Source of the DNA: Clostridia bacterium
GTDB lineage: Bacteria > Bacillota > Clostridia > Oscillospirales > CAG-272
Assembly (NCBI GenBank): GCA_017507905.1
Contig: JAFWAA010000050.1
Location: 1 to 37,448, forward strand
Direction of reading: 5' to 3'
Length of the DNA stretch: 37,448 nucleotides
Shown: piece after piece, positions 21,540 through 29,733 of the stretch
Position numbering within the stretch: the stretch's first letter is position 1
Layout of the letters: each line of letters starts with the position of its first letter
The notes under the pieces: model-generated
Databases searched by the model: none
What the model saw: only the letters and a program-made list of their open reading frames with translations
Told to the model about the DNA's origin: nothing
Made by a program: the position numbers and the translations under genes

Positions 21540-22124
21540 ATGCCATTTTCAACACACGGACACGAGCTTGACGAAGCGACGCTGTCCTCCGAGACGATCT
21601 TTTCGGGAAGGATCCTTGAGGTCTGCTTGGATCGCGTCCGTCTGCCCGACGGAAAGGAGGCCGATCGCGAATACATTCGCCACGTGGGCGGCGCAGCCGT
21701 GCTTCCCCTGACCGACGAGGGCGAGGTGATCTGCGTGGCGCAGTATCGCTATCCCTTTTCCCGCGTGACGCTTGAGATCCCTGCGGGGAAGCTGAATTTT
21801 TCGGGTGAGGATCCCGTGACTGCCGCTCTGCGCGAGCTGCGCGAGGAGACGGGGGCCACCTGTCGGGAGCTGATCCCGCTTGGCGAGATGCTGCCCTCGC
21901 CCGCGATCCTGCGGGAGCGTATCTTCCTCTTTCTGGCGCGCGGTCTTTCCTTTGGGGAGACGTCGCTTGACGAGGACGAGTTCCTTTCCGCCGTGCGCAT
22001 TCCGCTGGAGGAGCTTTACCGCATGGTGATGGAGGGCGAGATCGCGGACGGAAAGACCCAGCTGGCCTGCCTCAAGGCGATGGACTATCTGCGTCGGGAG
22101 GCCGACGGAAAGGAGAAAGCATGA
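21540..22124 (+). CDS. NUDIX hydrolase, ADP-ribose pyrophosphatase type
   Basis: A 194-residue NUDIX protein with the layout of bacterial ADP-ribose pyrophosphatases (YqkG/NudF type), which split ADP-ribose to AMP and ribose 5-phosphate. The approach VAQYRYPFSRVTLEIPAGKL is typical. The catalytic box GKLNFSGE...RELREETGA (from about residue 82) has all catalytic glutamates but one extra residue between the first Gly and the first Glu compared with the standard Gx5E spacing. ATG 21540 follows GAGGAGG. It overlaps the DUF1934 start by four bases (ATGA), so the two are coupled. Confidence 0.92.
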   Translation: MPFSTHGHELDEATLSSETIFSGRILEVCLDRVRLPDGKEADREYIRHVGGAAVLPLTDEGEVICVAQYRYPFSRVTLEIPAGKLNFSGEDPVTAALRELREETGATCRELIPLGEMLPSPAILRERIFLFLARGLSFGETSLDEDEFLSAVRIPLEELYRMVMEGEIADGKTQLACLKAMDYLRREADGKEKA

Positions 22125-22675
22125 CGAAGCGTAAGGTAATGATCCATATTCTCACCTCCCGTCTCACCCTCGGTCGGGCGATCTTTGACGCCGACGAGGA
22201 CGCACTGGAGGAGATGGAGGAGGAGGAGGGGGAAAGCCCCGAGGAGGAAGAGGAGAGCCTTTCCACCACGGGTGAGCTTCCCGAGCCCACCGAGCTGATC
22301 ATGGAGGGACGCCTGATCACGGGGAAGGACCGCGTGGAGCTGGTCTGGGAGGAGAGCGAGCTGACGGGCATGGAGGGCTCGGTCACCTCGGTCGGCTTTC
22401 AGCGGGCCGACGAGGGCCTGGTCTCCATGATGCGCACGGGACCCGTGCGCACGGCACTCACCTTTGAGGAGAAGAAGCGGCATTTTTGCATCTACCGCAC
22501 CCCCTTTTCCTCCTTTGAGGTCTGTGTTTACACCCGGCGGGTGGAGAACGCACTTTTGCGGGAGGGAAGACTGCATCTGGATTATCTCATGGAGATCCAC
22601 GGTGCGCAGGCCGAGCGCTGCCGCATGACGGTCACGCTCCGTCCCGTAGCCGAGGAGAACGGCTCGGCCGAATGA
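22121..22675 (+). CDS. DUF1934 (YwiB-like) domain protein
   Basis: A 184-residue small beta-barrel protein related to Bacillus YwiB. The conserved parts are the strand RVELVWEESELTGMEGSVTSVGF, the segment ALTFEEKKRHFCIYRTPFSSFEVCVYTRRV and the C-terminal LHLDYLMEIHGAQAERCRMTVTLRP. An unusual very acidic insertion lies at residues about 23-50 after the first strand. Function is unknown in the family. It overlaps the NUDIX gene by four bases and is followed by a terminator. Confidence 0.82.
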   Translation: MTKRKVMIHILTSRLTLGRAIFDADEDALEEMEEEEGESPEEEEESLSTTGELPEPTELIMEGRLITGKDRVELVWEESELTGMEGSVTSVGFQRADEGLVSMMRTGPVRTALTFEEKKRHFCIYRTPFSSFEVCVYTRRVENALLREGRLHLDYLMEIHGAQAERCRMTVTLRPVAEENGSAE

Positions 22676-22705
22676 GCCGTTAAGAATGCCCAAAAGCCGA
22701 AAAAG

Positions 22706-22753
22706 ACACGCACCGCCCGCGCACATAGGGCAGGTGCGTGTTCTCTTTTTTTT
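22706..22753 (+). terminator. Intrinsic terminator of the NUDIX-DUF1934 pair
   Basis: Arms ACACGCACC (22706-22714) and GGTGCGTGT (22733-22741) pair fully, with an inner GCCC/GGGC extension next to one bulged A, then a T-rich tail with eight T. Confidence 0.9.
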
Positions 22754-22824
22754 GCGGAATGAGGGGAAAAGATGAAAAAAGATGAAAAAATATATAAAAA
22801 GGTGTAGATTTTTTGAAAAGAGTG

Positions 22825-22833
22825 TGGTATAAT
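22825..22833 (+). promoter_or_regulatory. Extended -10 promoter of the RDD gene
   Basis: TGG immediately before TATAAT (22828-22833) makes an extended -10 element; no good -35 hexamer lies at 16-18 bp. It predicts a 5' leader of about 115 nt before the RDD gene. Confidence 0.65.
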
Positions 22834-22874
22834 GAACACGATACAGAATGATTTTCGACATCCTTTCCCGAATT

Positions 22875-22919
22875 CGGCCTGCGGTTTGGCCGAGGCCCCG
22901 GCGCAGATGCCGTTTTTTT
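22875..22919 (+). promoter_or_regulatory. Possible attenuator in the RDD leader
   Basis: Three GC-only pairings compete. Arm 22875-22879 pairs with 22888-22892; 22889-22892 can instead pair with 22899-22902; and 22899-22902 pairs with 22909-22912 ahead of seven T (22913-22919). The last is a short terminator-like hairpin that the middle pairing would abolish. Stems are only 4-5 bp, so this may be chance. Confidence 0.35.
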
Positions 22920-22953
22920 ACGGGAAAAAGGAGACGGAAGGGAAGGAGATACT

Positions 22954-23706
22954 ATGATCGCCGATCTGCAAAAGGCAAGCCTGCTCAAGCGCTTGTCGGC
23001 CTATCTTTTGGACATGATCCTGCTCTTGATCGCCGTTACGGGCATCGCGCTTCTTCTGTCCTCCATCCTCGGCTATGACGACTACAACGCATCGCTCAAG
23101 GCCGCGCGTGAGAGCTACGAGACGCAGTACGGCGTGTCCTTCGACGCGGATCTTACCGAGCTGAGCGAGGAGGAGCTTGCCCGCTACAACGAGGCCTACG
23201 AGGCCTTTTCGGCCGACGAGGAGGTCATCTACCTCTACAATATGCAGTTCAATCTCATTCTGCTGATCCTGTCGCTCAGTCTGTTTCTGGCGCACCTGCT
23301 TCTGGAGTTTTTCCTGCCCCTGCTTTTCCGCAACGGGCAAACGATCGGCAAAAAGATCTTCGGTCTTGCGCTGATGCGCACGGACGGCGTTCGCATCTCG
23401 TCGGTGGCCCTCTTTACCCGAACGGTGCTGGGCAAGTACACGGTGGAGACCATGGTGCCGCTCTCCATTCTGCTTTTGGTCATCATCGGGCCGCTCGGCC
23501 TCTTTGGAACGATCGTGGTGCTGGCCATGCTCGTTTTGCAGCTCGCGCTTCTTCTTGGCACCAAGGCACACACCTGCATTCACGACCTGATGGCCGTGAC
23601 GGTGGAGGTGGAGCTCTCCTCGCAGATGATCTTCGAGTCGGAGGAGGCTATGCTGGAGTACCGCAAGCGCATTCACGCGGAGCAGGTGGAGCGCTCCAAG
23701 TCTTGA
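22954..23706 (+). CDS. RDD family membrane protein
   Basis: A 250-residue membrane protein with the RDD domain. The N-terminus LLKRLSAYLLDMILLLIAVTGIALLL carries the Arg and Asp positions that name the family. A 60-residue, mostly acidic external loop follows. The second half has NGQTIGKKIFGLALMRTDG and two more membrane segments. The C-terminal tail after about residue 215 is charged and soluble. Function of RDD proteins is mostly unknown. AAGGAG precedes ATG 22954. The next gene, the ABC ATPase, starts 59 bases later without a terminator, so they may be co-transcribed. Confidence 0.85.
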   Translation: MIADLQKASLLKRLSAYLLDMILLLIAVTGIALLLSSILGYDDYNASLKAARESYETQYGVSFDADLTELSEEELARYNEAYEAFSADEEVIYLYNMQFNLILLILSLSLFLAHLLLEFFLPLLFRNGQTIGKKIFGLALMRTDGVRISSVALFTRTVLGKYTVETMVPLSILLLVIIGPLGLFGTIVVLAMLVLQLALLLGTKAHTCIHDLMAVTVEVELSSQMIFESEEAMLEYRKRIHAEQVERSKS

Positions 23707-23765
23707 TCGGGCAACAACAAAATTAAAATAAAAATTCAAAGCAAGAGCAAGAAAGGGTTTTTTTC

Positions 23766-24860
23766 ATGAAGGTTGTTTTGCAAAATCTGACAAAAATCTT
23801 TCCCAGTCGCAACAAGAAGTCCGGTGAGGAGGTCGTTGCGGTCAACGACTTTACCTTTGAGATCCCGGACGGTAAGCTGATCGGCCTGCTCGGCCCCTCG
23901 GGCTGCGGAAAGAGCACGACGCTGTATATGATCAGCGGTCTGCAGAAGCCTACGGGAGGCAAGATCTTCTTCGGTGACGACGACGTGACCGAGCTTTCCC
24001 CCGAGAACCGCGGCATTGGTCTGGTGTTCCAGAACTACGCGCTTTACCCGCACATGACGGTAAAGCAGAACATTCTCTTCCCCCTGCAAAACCTGAAGGG
24101 CGCCGACAAGCTCCCCAAGGACGTTATGCTTGAGAGAGCCTACGAGGCAGCCCGCCTTGTGCAGATCGACGAGCTGATGGACCGCAAGCCCAGCGAGCTT
24201 TCGGGCGGTCAGCAGCAGAGAGTTGCCATCGCGCGCGCTCTGGTCAAGATGCCCCGCGTTCTGCTTCTGGACGAGCCCCTCTCCAACCTCGATGCAAGAC
24301 TTCGTCTGCAGACCCGCGAGGAGATCCGCCGCATTCAGAAGGAGACCGGCATTACCACCATCTTCGTTACGCACGACCAGGAGGAGGCCATGTCCATCTC
24401 GGATATGATCGTGGTCATGAAGCTTGGCGTTCTCCAGCAGATCGGCAAGCCGCAGGAGGTCTATGACGATCCTGCAAACCTGTTCGTGGCCAAGTTCCTC
24501 GGCACGCCTCCCATCAACGTTTTCGCCGGTGAGGTCAAGGGCGGCAAGCTGTATCTTGGCGAGCAGGCGGTTCTGGACGTTGCAGGCGTGGACGACCGCA
24601 AGGTCACCGTGGGCATTCGCCCCGAGGGTTTTGTTCCGGATGCCAACGGCCCGATGATCTGCGATCTCTCCAACGTGGAGATCATGGGACGCGACGTGAG
24701 CGTGGTGTCAAAGCATCAGGCATCGCTCAATCCGCAGATCCGCTCCATCGTGGATGCGGACAGCAACATTTCCGTTGGCGACGCTACCGTGCGCTTTACC
24801 CTCAAGCCGCACAAGGTGTTCCTGTTTGACACCGAGACCGAAGAGCGCATCCGCTTTTGA
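23766..24860 (+). CDS. ABC transporter ATPase, CUT1 (UgpC/MsmX) type
   Basis: A 364-residue ATPase that powers sugar or glycerol-phosphate type importers. Walker A GPSGCGKST is at 43-51, the Q-loop at VFQN (87-90), the signature LSGGQQQR at 145-152, Walker B VLLLDE at 165-170 and the switch histidine at 203. The C-terminal regulatory TOBE region from about 235 to the end matches UgpC/MsmX/MalK proteins. ATG 23766 has AAAGGG nine bases upstream in an A-rich leader. It is followed by two permeases and a binding protein, so it is probably dedicated to this importer. Confidence 0.94.
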   Translation: MKVVLQNLTKIFPSRNKKSGEEVVAVNDFTFEIPDGKLIGLLGPSGCGKSTTLYMISGLQKPTGGKIFFGDDDVTELSPENRGIGLVFQNYALYPHMTVKQNILFPLQNLKGADKLPKDVMLERAYEAARLVQIDELMDRKPSELSGGQQQRVAIARALVKMPRVLLLDEPLSNLDARLRLQTREEIRRIQKETGITTIFVTHDQEEAMSISDMIVVMKLGVLQQIGKPQEVYDDPANLFVAKFLGTPPINVFAGEVKGGKLYLGEQAVLDVAGVDDRKVTVGIRPEGFVPDANGPMICDLSNVEIMGRDVSVVSKHQASLNPQIRSIVDADSNISVGDATVRFTLKPHKVFLFDTETEERIRF

Positions 24861-24871
24861 GGTGATGGCTT

Positions 24872-25813
24872 ATGGTAGACGGTAAGAAATCCTGGAAGGC
24901 GTGGCTGTATCTTGCACCGGCCATCGTTCTTCTGCTCATCTTTACGGCCTGGCCGATCTTCAACACCGTGCGTATGTCGCTGCTTGAGGGCTACAATGCC
25001 ATGCAGGCGTCGGCAGGGGTGAAGTTCAACTTCGGCTTCAAAAACTTCGTGGACGTGATCAGCTACGGCAACTTCCTCGACTATCTGTGGAACACGATCC
25101 TGCTCTGCTTCCTGACGGTTCCGATCTCTACGCTTCTTGCGCTGATCATTGCGGTCTGCCTCAATGCGATCAAGCCCTTTCAGAGATTGCTGCAGACCAT
25201 CTTCTTCCTGCCCTACGTTACCAACTCCATCGCCATCGGCATGGTCTTTGCCGCCATGTTCAACATGGTAGGCAACAACTTTGGCGACCCCAACGAGCTG
25301 GTCATCACGGCGGGTATCATCAACAACGTCATCGAGTTCTTCGGCGGCGAGCGCATCAACTGGATCAACGCCGGCTCGAGCTACTTCCATAATATGTTCG
25401 TCATGACCGTTTACATCGTGTGGAACGCGCTGCCCTTCAAGATCCTGGTGCTTTTGGGCGGATTGCAGAGCGTAAACAAGCAGTACTACGAGGCCGCCAA
25501 GGTCGACGGCACCTCTCGCCTGCGCACCTTCACCCGCATCACCGTTCCGCTGCTTTCTCCCATGATCACCTACGTGGTCATCACGGGCTTTATCGGTGGA
25601 TTTAAGGAGTACTCCAGCATCGTCGGTATCTTCGGCAACAACATGGGACCCACGGGTGACCCCGACCGACTCAACACCATGGTCGGTTACATCTACAAAT
25701 CGCTCAGCCTTCAGCCCGGACGCGCGAGTGCGGCCGCACTGATCCTGTTCGCGATCATCTTTGTGGTAACCTTGCTGAACCTTTACATCAGCAAGAAGAA
25801 TACGCACTACTAA
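24872..25813 (+). CDS. ABC transporter permease, CUT1 MalF/UgpA type
   Basis: A 313-residue inner-membrane permease with six expected membrane segments, beginning WLYLAPAIVLLLIFTAWPIFNTVRMSLLEGY. The cytoplasmic EAA loop, which docks to the ATPase, reads EAAKVDGTSRLRTFTRITVPLLSP (around residue 208). It pairs with the next gene to form the channel. ATG 24872 is 11 bases after the ATPase stop, with AGGTGA between. The substrate is not readable from the permease. Confidence 0.93.
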   Translation: MVDGKKSWKAWLYLAPAIVLLLIFTAWPIFNTVRMSLLEGYNAMQASAGVKFNFGFKNFVDVISYGNFLDYLWNTILLCFLTVPISTLLALIIAVCLNAIKPFQRLLQTIFFLPYVTNSIAIGMVFAAMFNMVGNNFGDPNELVITAGIINNVIEFFGGERINWINAGSSYFHNMFVMTVYIVWNALPFKILVLLGGLQSVNKQYYEAAKVDGTSRLRTFTRITVPLLSPMITYVVITGFIGGFKEYSSIVGIFGNNMGPTGDPDRLNTMVGYIYKSLSLQPGRASAAALILFAIIFVVTLLNLYISKKNTHY

Positions 25814-25826
25814 AGGAGGTGGAAGA

Positions 25827-26777
25827 ATGGCAAGCAAAGCAGTTACGACCATGAATGCGCGCGATATGCAGCAGGTCAGCGCAAAGCAGCGCGTGGTCAA
25901 GGGCGCCGTGCAGTTTTTCCTGTACGCCTTCCTGATCCTCATGGCCCTCATCATCGTTTTCCCCTTCTACTTCATGCTGATCTCCTCGGTCAAGGAGCTG
26001 GCGGAGTACAGACAGACCGTGCAGACCCTCTGGCCCAACAAGATCGTTCTCTACAACTACGTGGAGGCCTTTAACACCGCCAACCTCGGACGTCTCTTTA
26101 TGAACACGCTCTACGTTGGCCTGGTATCCACGATCCTCTCCCTGGTGATCACCGTGCTCACGGCCTTTGCCTTTGCAAGACTGGAGTTCAAGGGCAAGAA
26201 CGCCCTCTTTGCCGCACTCCTTGGCACCATGATGATCCCGGGTGAGCTCTTCACCATCACCAACTACCAGACCATCAGTAACTTCTTCGGCCTCAAGACG
26301 CTGGGCGTGCAGCTCGGCTCGCAGTGGCTGCAGGACGTGGGTAACTGGAAGAACACCTTTACGGTTCTGATCGTTCCGTTCCTGGTCAGCATCTTCTACA
26401 TCTACCTGCTTCGTCAGAACTTCCTGCAGATCCCCAACGAGCTGTATCTGGCCGCCAAGGTGGACGGCACGAGCGACATCAAGTATCTGTGGAAGGTCAT
26501 GATCCCCCTGGCGCTCCCCACGCTGATCTCCATCACCATTCTCAAGATGATGGGTGCGTGGAACTCCTACGTCTGGCCGAACCTGGTAGCCAACGACGAG
26601 GCGCACCGCCTGATCACCAACGGCTTGCGTAACTCCTTTGCCGATTCCACGGGTGACGTCAACATCCCCGTACAGATGGCCGCCGTTGCCATCGTTTCCG
26701 CTCCCTTGTTCCTGGTGTTCATCTTCCTTCGTAAGTACATTATGAAGGGCGTGTCGCGCAGCGGCATCAAGGGCTGA
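25827..26777 (+). CDS. ABC transporter permease, CUT1 MalG/UgpE type
   Basis: A 316-residue second permease of the importer. After a 30-residue cytoplasmic N-terminus there are six membrane segments, the first being FFLYAFLILMALIIVFPFYFMLISS. The EAA loop reads LAAKVDGTSDIKYLWKVMIPLALP (around residue 210). AAAGGAGGTGG lies ahead of ATG 25827, a stronger site than for the first permease. It lies 13 bases downstream of the first permease. Confidence 0.93.
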   Translation: MASKAVTTMNARDMQQVSAKQRVVKGAVQFFLYAFLILMALIIVFPFYFMLISSVKELAEYRQTVQTLWPNKIVLYNYVEAFNTANLGRLFMNTLYVGLVSTILSLVITVLTAFAFARLEFKGKNALFAALLGTMMIPGELFTITNYQTISNFFGLKTLGVQLGSQWLQDVGNWKNTFTVLIVPFLVSIFYIYLLRQNFLQIPNELYLAAKVDGTSDIKYLWKVMIPLALPTLISITILKMMGAWNSYVWPNLVANDEAHRLITNGLRNSFADSTGDVNIPVQMAAVAIVSAPLFLVFIFLRKYIMKGVSRSGIKG

Positions 26778-26785
26778 TCCCAAGG

Positions 26786-26811
26786 TAATATCAGTCGGGT
26801 GACTGTTATTA
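26786..26811 (+). repeat. Inverted repeat between permease and binding-protein genes
   Basis: TAATATCAGTC (26786-26796) and GACTGTTATTA (26801-26811) pair at 10 of 11 positions around a four-base loop. There is no adjacent T-tract. In binding-protein operons such a hairpin often stabilises or partly terminates the mRNA and raises binding-protein output; that role is inferred here. Confidence 0.6.
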
Positions 26812-26854
26812 TAGGATAAAATTTTTTCAACAAAAGAAAGAGAGGAAATCCGTT

Positions 26855-28276
26855 ATGAAGAGAAAGATCGTTTCGCTTCTGCTGGTTCTCGCTATGCTGG
26901 CAACCTCCCTCCTTCTGGCTACCTCCTGCGTGGGCAACGGCCCGGCAGCAGGGCTGAGTGAGTTTGAGTTTGACACCAGCAAGCCCGTTACCATCACCTT
27001 CTACCACACCATGGGTGAGTCTCTCCGCGCCGTGCTGGATAAGCACATCGCAAGGTTCAACGAGATCTACCCCAACATCACCGTTGAGCACAAGCAGGTC
27101 GGTAGCTACGATGACGTTCGCGAGCAGATCAAGACCGAGATCACCGTTGGCGACCAGCCCAACATCGCGTACTGCTATCCCGACCACGTGGCGCTCTACA
27201 ACCTGGCTCTGGCTGTTCAGACCCTGGATGACCTGATCGCTGCGACCAACACCGTTACCCGCGCTGACGGCACGACCGAGCAGCTCGGCCTGACCGCAGA
27301 CCAGGTCGACAACTTCATCGACGGCTACTACAACGAGGGTAAGCAGTTCGGTGACGGCAAGATGTACACCCTGCCGATGTCCAAGTCCACCGAGGTTCTC
27401 TACTACAACAAGACCTTCTTCACGGAGCACAACCTGAGCGTTCCCACCACCTGGGAGGAGCTCAAGGCCGTTTGCGCACAGATCAAGGAGATCGACCCCA
27501 ACTCCATTCCGCTCGGCTACGACTCCGAGTCCAACTGGTTCATCACCATGTGCGAGCAGCTCGGCACGCCCTACACCAGCGCAACGGGCTCGCACTTCCT
27601 CTTTGACAACGAGGACAACCACGCCTTCGTCAAGGAGTTCCGTGAGTGGTACAAGGCCGGCTACGTGACCACCCAGGCGATCTCGGGCGGCTACACCTCC
27701 GCACTCTTCACCAAGAACCCCGCCGAGGACGGTAACTGCTATATGTGCATCGGCTCCTCCGCAGGCGCAAACCACCAGATCCCCGAGAACGAGGACGGCA
27801 CCTTCAAGTTTGAGGTTGGCATCGCTTCCGTTCCTCAGGCAAACAAGGAGGCTCCGAAGGTGATTTCTCAGGGTCCCTCCCTCTGCATCTTCAAGAAGGC
27901 AGACGCACAGGAGGTTCTGGCTTCCTGGCTGTTCGTGAAGTACCTGACCACCACCGTTGACTTCCAGGCTGAGTTCGGTATGGCTTCGGGCTACGTTCCG
28001 GTTCTCGAGAACGTTACCGACAACGAGGTTTATGCCGCTGAGCTGGCAGCCGCAAACGGCTACGAGAGCCTGCCTCTCCTGGCCACCAAGGTCTGCTTGG
28101 AGCAGGCAAACGCCTACTACACCTCCCCCGCATTCAACGGCTCCTCCACCGCCCGTGACGAGGTTGGCAAGCTGATGCAGATCTGCCTGACCAGCACCGA
28201 GGCCGACGTGGACGCCATGATCAAGAAGGCCTTTAAGGATGCCGTGGCCGAGTGCAAGTACCAGGCCGGCGAATAA
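26855..28276 (+). CDS. Extracellular substrate-binding lipoprotein of the CUT1 importer
   Basis: A 473-residue family 1 extracellular solute-binding protein anchored as a lipoprotein (signal MKRKIVSLLLVLAMLATSLLLATSC, lipobox ending ATSC). The mature start VTITFYHTMGESLRAVLDKHIARFNEIYPNITVE is most like UgpB-type proteins, which bind glycerol 3-phosphate or glycerophosphodiesters, and to sugar-binding relatives. Substrate is therefore open. AGAGGAAA precedes ATG 26855 in a 77-base gap with an inverted repeat. Being last of the four importer genes and directly followed by two more lipoproteins is notable. Confidence 0.92.
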   Translation: MKRKIVSLLLVLAMLATSLLLATSCVGNGPAAGLSEFEFDTSKPVTITFYHTMGESLRAVLDKHIARFNEIYPNITVEHKQVGSYDDVREQIKTEITVGDQPNIAYCYPDHVALYNLALAVQTLDDLIAATNTVTRADGTTEQLGLTADQVDNFIDGYYNEGKQFGDGKMYTLPMSKSTEVLYYNKTFFTEHNLSVPTTWEELKAVCAQIKEIDPNSIPLGYDSESNWFITMCEQLGTPYTSATGSHFLFDNEDNHAFVKEFREWYKAGYVTTQAISGGYTSALFTKNPAEDGNCYMCIGSSAGANHQIPENEDGTFKFEVGIASVPQANKEAPKVISQGPSLCIFKKADAQEVLASWLFVKYLTTTVDFQAEFGMASGYVPVLENVTDNEVYAAELAAANGYESLPLLATKVCLEQANAYYTSPAFNGSSTARDEVGKLMQICLTSTEADVDAMIKKAFKDAVAECKYQAGE

Positions 28277-28297
28277 TCGCATTTCCAAAACAAATTT

Positions 28298-29680
28298 ATG
28301 AAGAACGTATTTTTCCGTAAGGGGCGGGCAACCGCCCCCCGCGCGGGACGCATTTTTGCATTTGCGCTTGCGCTGGTCATGCTTCTCTCCACGCTTCTTG
28401 CCTGCAATCCTGCAGATCCCGGAAACGAGCCGGAGCGCGAGCACGTGGATTACGTTGCACAGACCAAGCTCGAGATGAGCAGCACCAGCCGCAAGGTCGA
28501 GGCCGAGGTCAAGTCCTACATCGACGGCGACACCACGCACTTTTACGTGGCCGAGTCGGCAGACTTCCCCGAGGGCGTGGTCAAGGCGAGATACCTGGCC
28601 ATCGATACGCCCGAGTCCACGGGACGTCTTGAGGAGTGGGGCAAAACGGCTTCCGCCTTTACCAAGGAGACCTTGAAGAACGCCGCCGCGATCCTTCTGG
28701 AATCCGACGACGAGAACTGGAATAAGGACAACAACGGCAGACACCTGCTCTGGATCTGGTATAAGCCCACGGCCGACGCTGAGTGGCGCAACCTCAACAT
28801 TGAGATCCTGCAGAACGGATACGCCATTGCCTCCAATTCCGGACAGAACCGCTATGGATCCACCTGTCTTGCCGCGCTTGCGCAGGCAACGGCAGAGAAG
28901 CTCTACGTCCATTCGGACGAAAAGGATCCCACCTTCCCCTACGGCGATGCCACCGAGATCACCATCAAGGAGCTTCGCACCAACCGCGAGGCCTACGAGG
29001 GCGTTAAGGTTGCCGTGGAGGGCGTGATTTCCCAAAACAGCAACGGCACGCTCTACCTCGAGCAGTACGACGAGGAGGACGAGCGCTGGTACGGTATGCA
29101 GGTCTTTTACGGCTATAACATGGCCACCAGTGCAAAGCGCTTCCTCAAGACGGGCAACGCCGTGCGCATCGTGGGCACCTTCCAGTATGCCGAGGTCGTC
29201 AATGCATGGCAGATCGCGGGTCTGGAATATGACCAGATGGATCCCAAGAACCCCAAGTACACCCAGCTGATTGCCGAGAATCAGACCGTGCCCTATACCG
29301 AGATCACCGATCTTGCGACGTTTACCAACGGCAAGACCGAGATTACGGTAGGGGAGGAGACGGTCTCCTTCAACAACAATTACCTTGCCCTCCACACCTC
29401 CGCCTCGCTCAAGGGGCTGACCGTGGTGGACTATTGGGTGACCGAAAGGGAAACGAGCGACGACAAGGGCGCGATCACGCTGATCTGTGAAAAGGACGGC
29501 GTGCGCATCAACGTCCGCACCATCGTGCTGTACGAAAACGGCGCACTCGTCACCCCCGATCGCTTTGAGGGCAAGACCATCGACGTGCTTGGCATCGTGG
29601 ATGCCTACACCCCCGAGGGCTCGACCGAGGCGCAGATCCAGATCCGCGTGTTTACGCTCGGCGCCATCACCATTCACTGA
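28298..29680 (+). CDS. Lipoprotein with staphylococcal nuclease domain and OB-fold region
   Basis: A 460-residue predicted surface lipoprotein (lipobox LLAC, Cys36). Residues about 66-205 form a staphylococcal-nuclease (SNase/TNase) domain. The catalytic set of S. aureus nuclease D21, R35, D40, E43 and R87 maps to D78, R98, D103, E106 and R148, in the contexts YIDGDT, KARYLAIDTPE and NGRHLLWIWY. It is thus probably an active calcium-dependent nuclease cutting DNA or RNA. Residues about 219-315 and 335-460 look like two OB-fold domains, as in the Bacillus nuclease YhcR. No clear ribosome binding site precedes ATG 28298, 21 bases after the binding-protein stop, so translation may be coupled. 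Confidence 0.88.
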   Translation: MKNVFFRKGRATAPRAGRIFAFALALVMLLSTLLACNPADPGNEPEREHVDYVAQTKLEMSSTSRKVEAEVKSYIDGDTTHFYVAESADFPEGVVKARYLAIDTPESTGRLEEWGKTASAFTKETLKNAAAILLESDDENWNKDNNGRHLLWIWYKPTADAEWRNLNIEILQNGYAIASNSGQNRYGSTCLAALAQATAEKLYVHSDEKDPTFPYGDATEITIKELRTNREAYEGVKVAVEGVISQNSNGTLYLEQYDEEDERWYGMQVFYGYNMATSAKRFLKTGNAVRIVGTFQYAEVVNAWQIAGLEYDQMDPKNPKYTQLIAENQTVPYTEITDLATFTNGKTEITVGEETVSFNNNYLALHTSASLKGLTVVDYWVTERETSDDKGAITLICEKDGVRINVRTIVLYENGALVTPDRFEGKTIDVLGIVDAYTPEGSTEAQIQIRVFTLGAITIH

Positions 29681-29706
29681 TTTAATTTTTCGCAAAGAAA
29701 ATTAAA
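29681..29706 (+). repeat. AT-only inverted repeat before the OB-fold lipoprotein gene
   Basis: TTTAATTTT (29681-29689) and AAAATTAAA (29698-29706) are perfect complements around eight bases, starting directly after the nuclease gene's stop. No T-tract follows; an A-rich leader to the next start follows instead. It is not a convincing terminator. Confidence 0.55.
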
Positions 29707-29733
29707 TAAAAAAATCAAAAAGGAGAACACACC

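Noticed and set aside
22085..22861. 258-residue minus-strand frame opposite DUF1934
   Set aside because: It runs through the terminator and the AT-rich intergenic region and mirrors the real gene; no start signal or motif.
26567..29695. Long minus-strand frame opposite the binding-protein and nuclease genes
   Set aside because: It crosses three real plus-strand genes with signal peptides and active-site motifs, and shows shadow composition.
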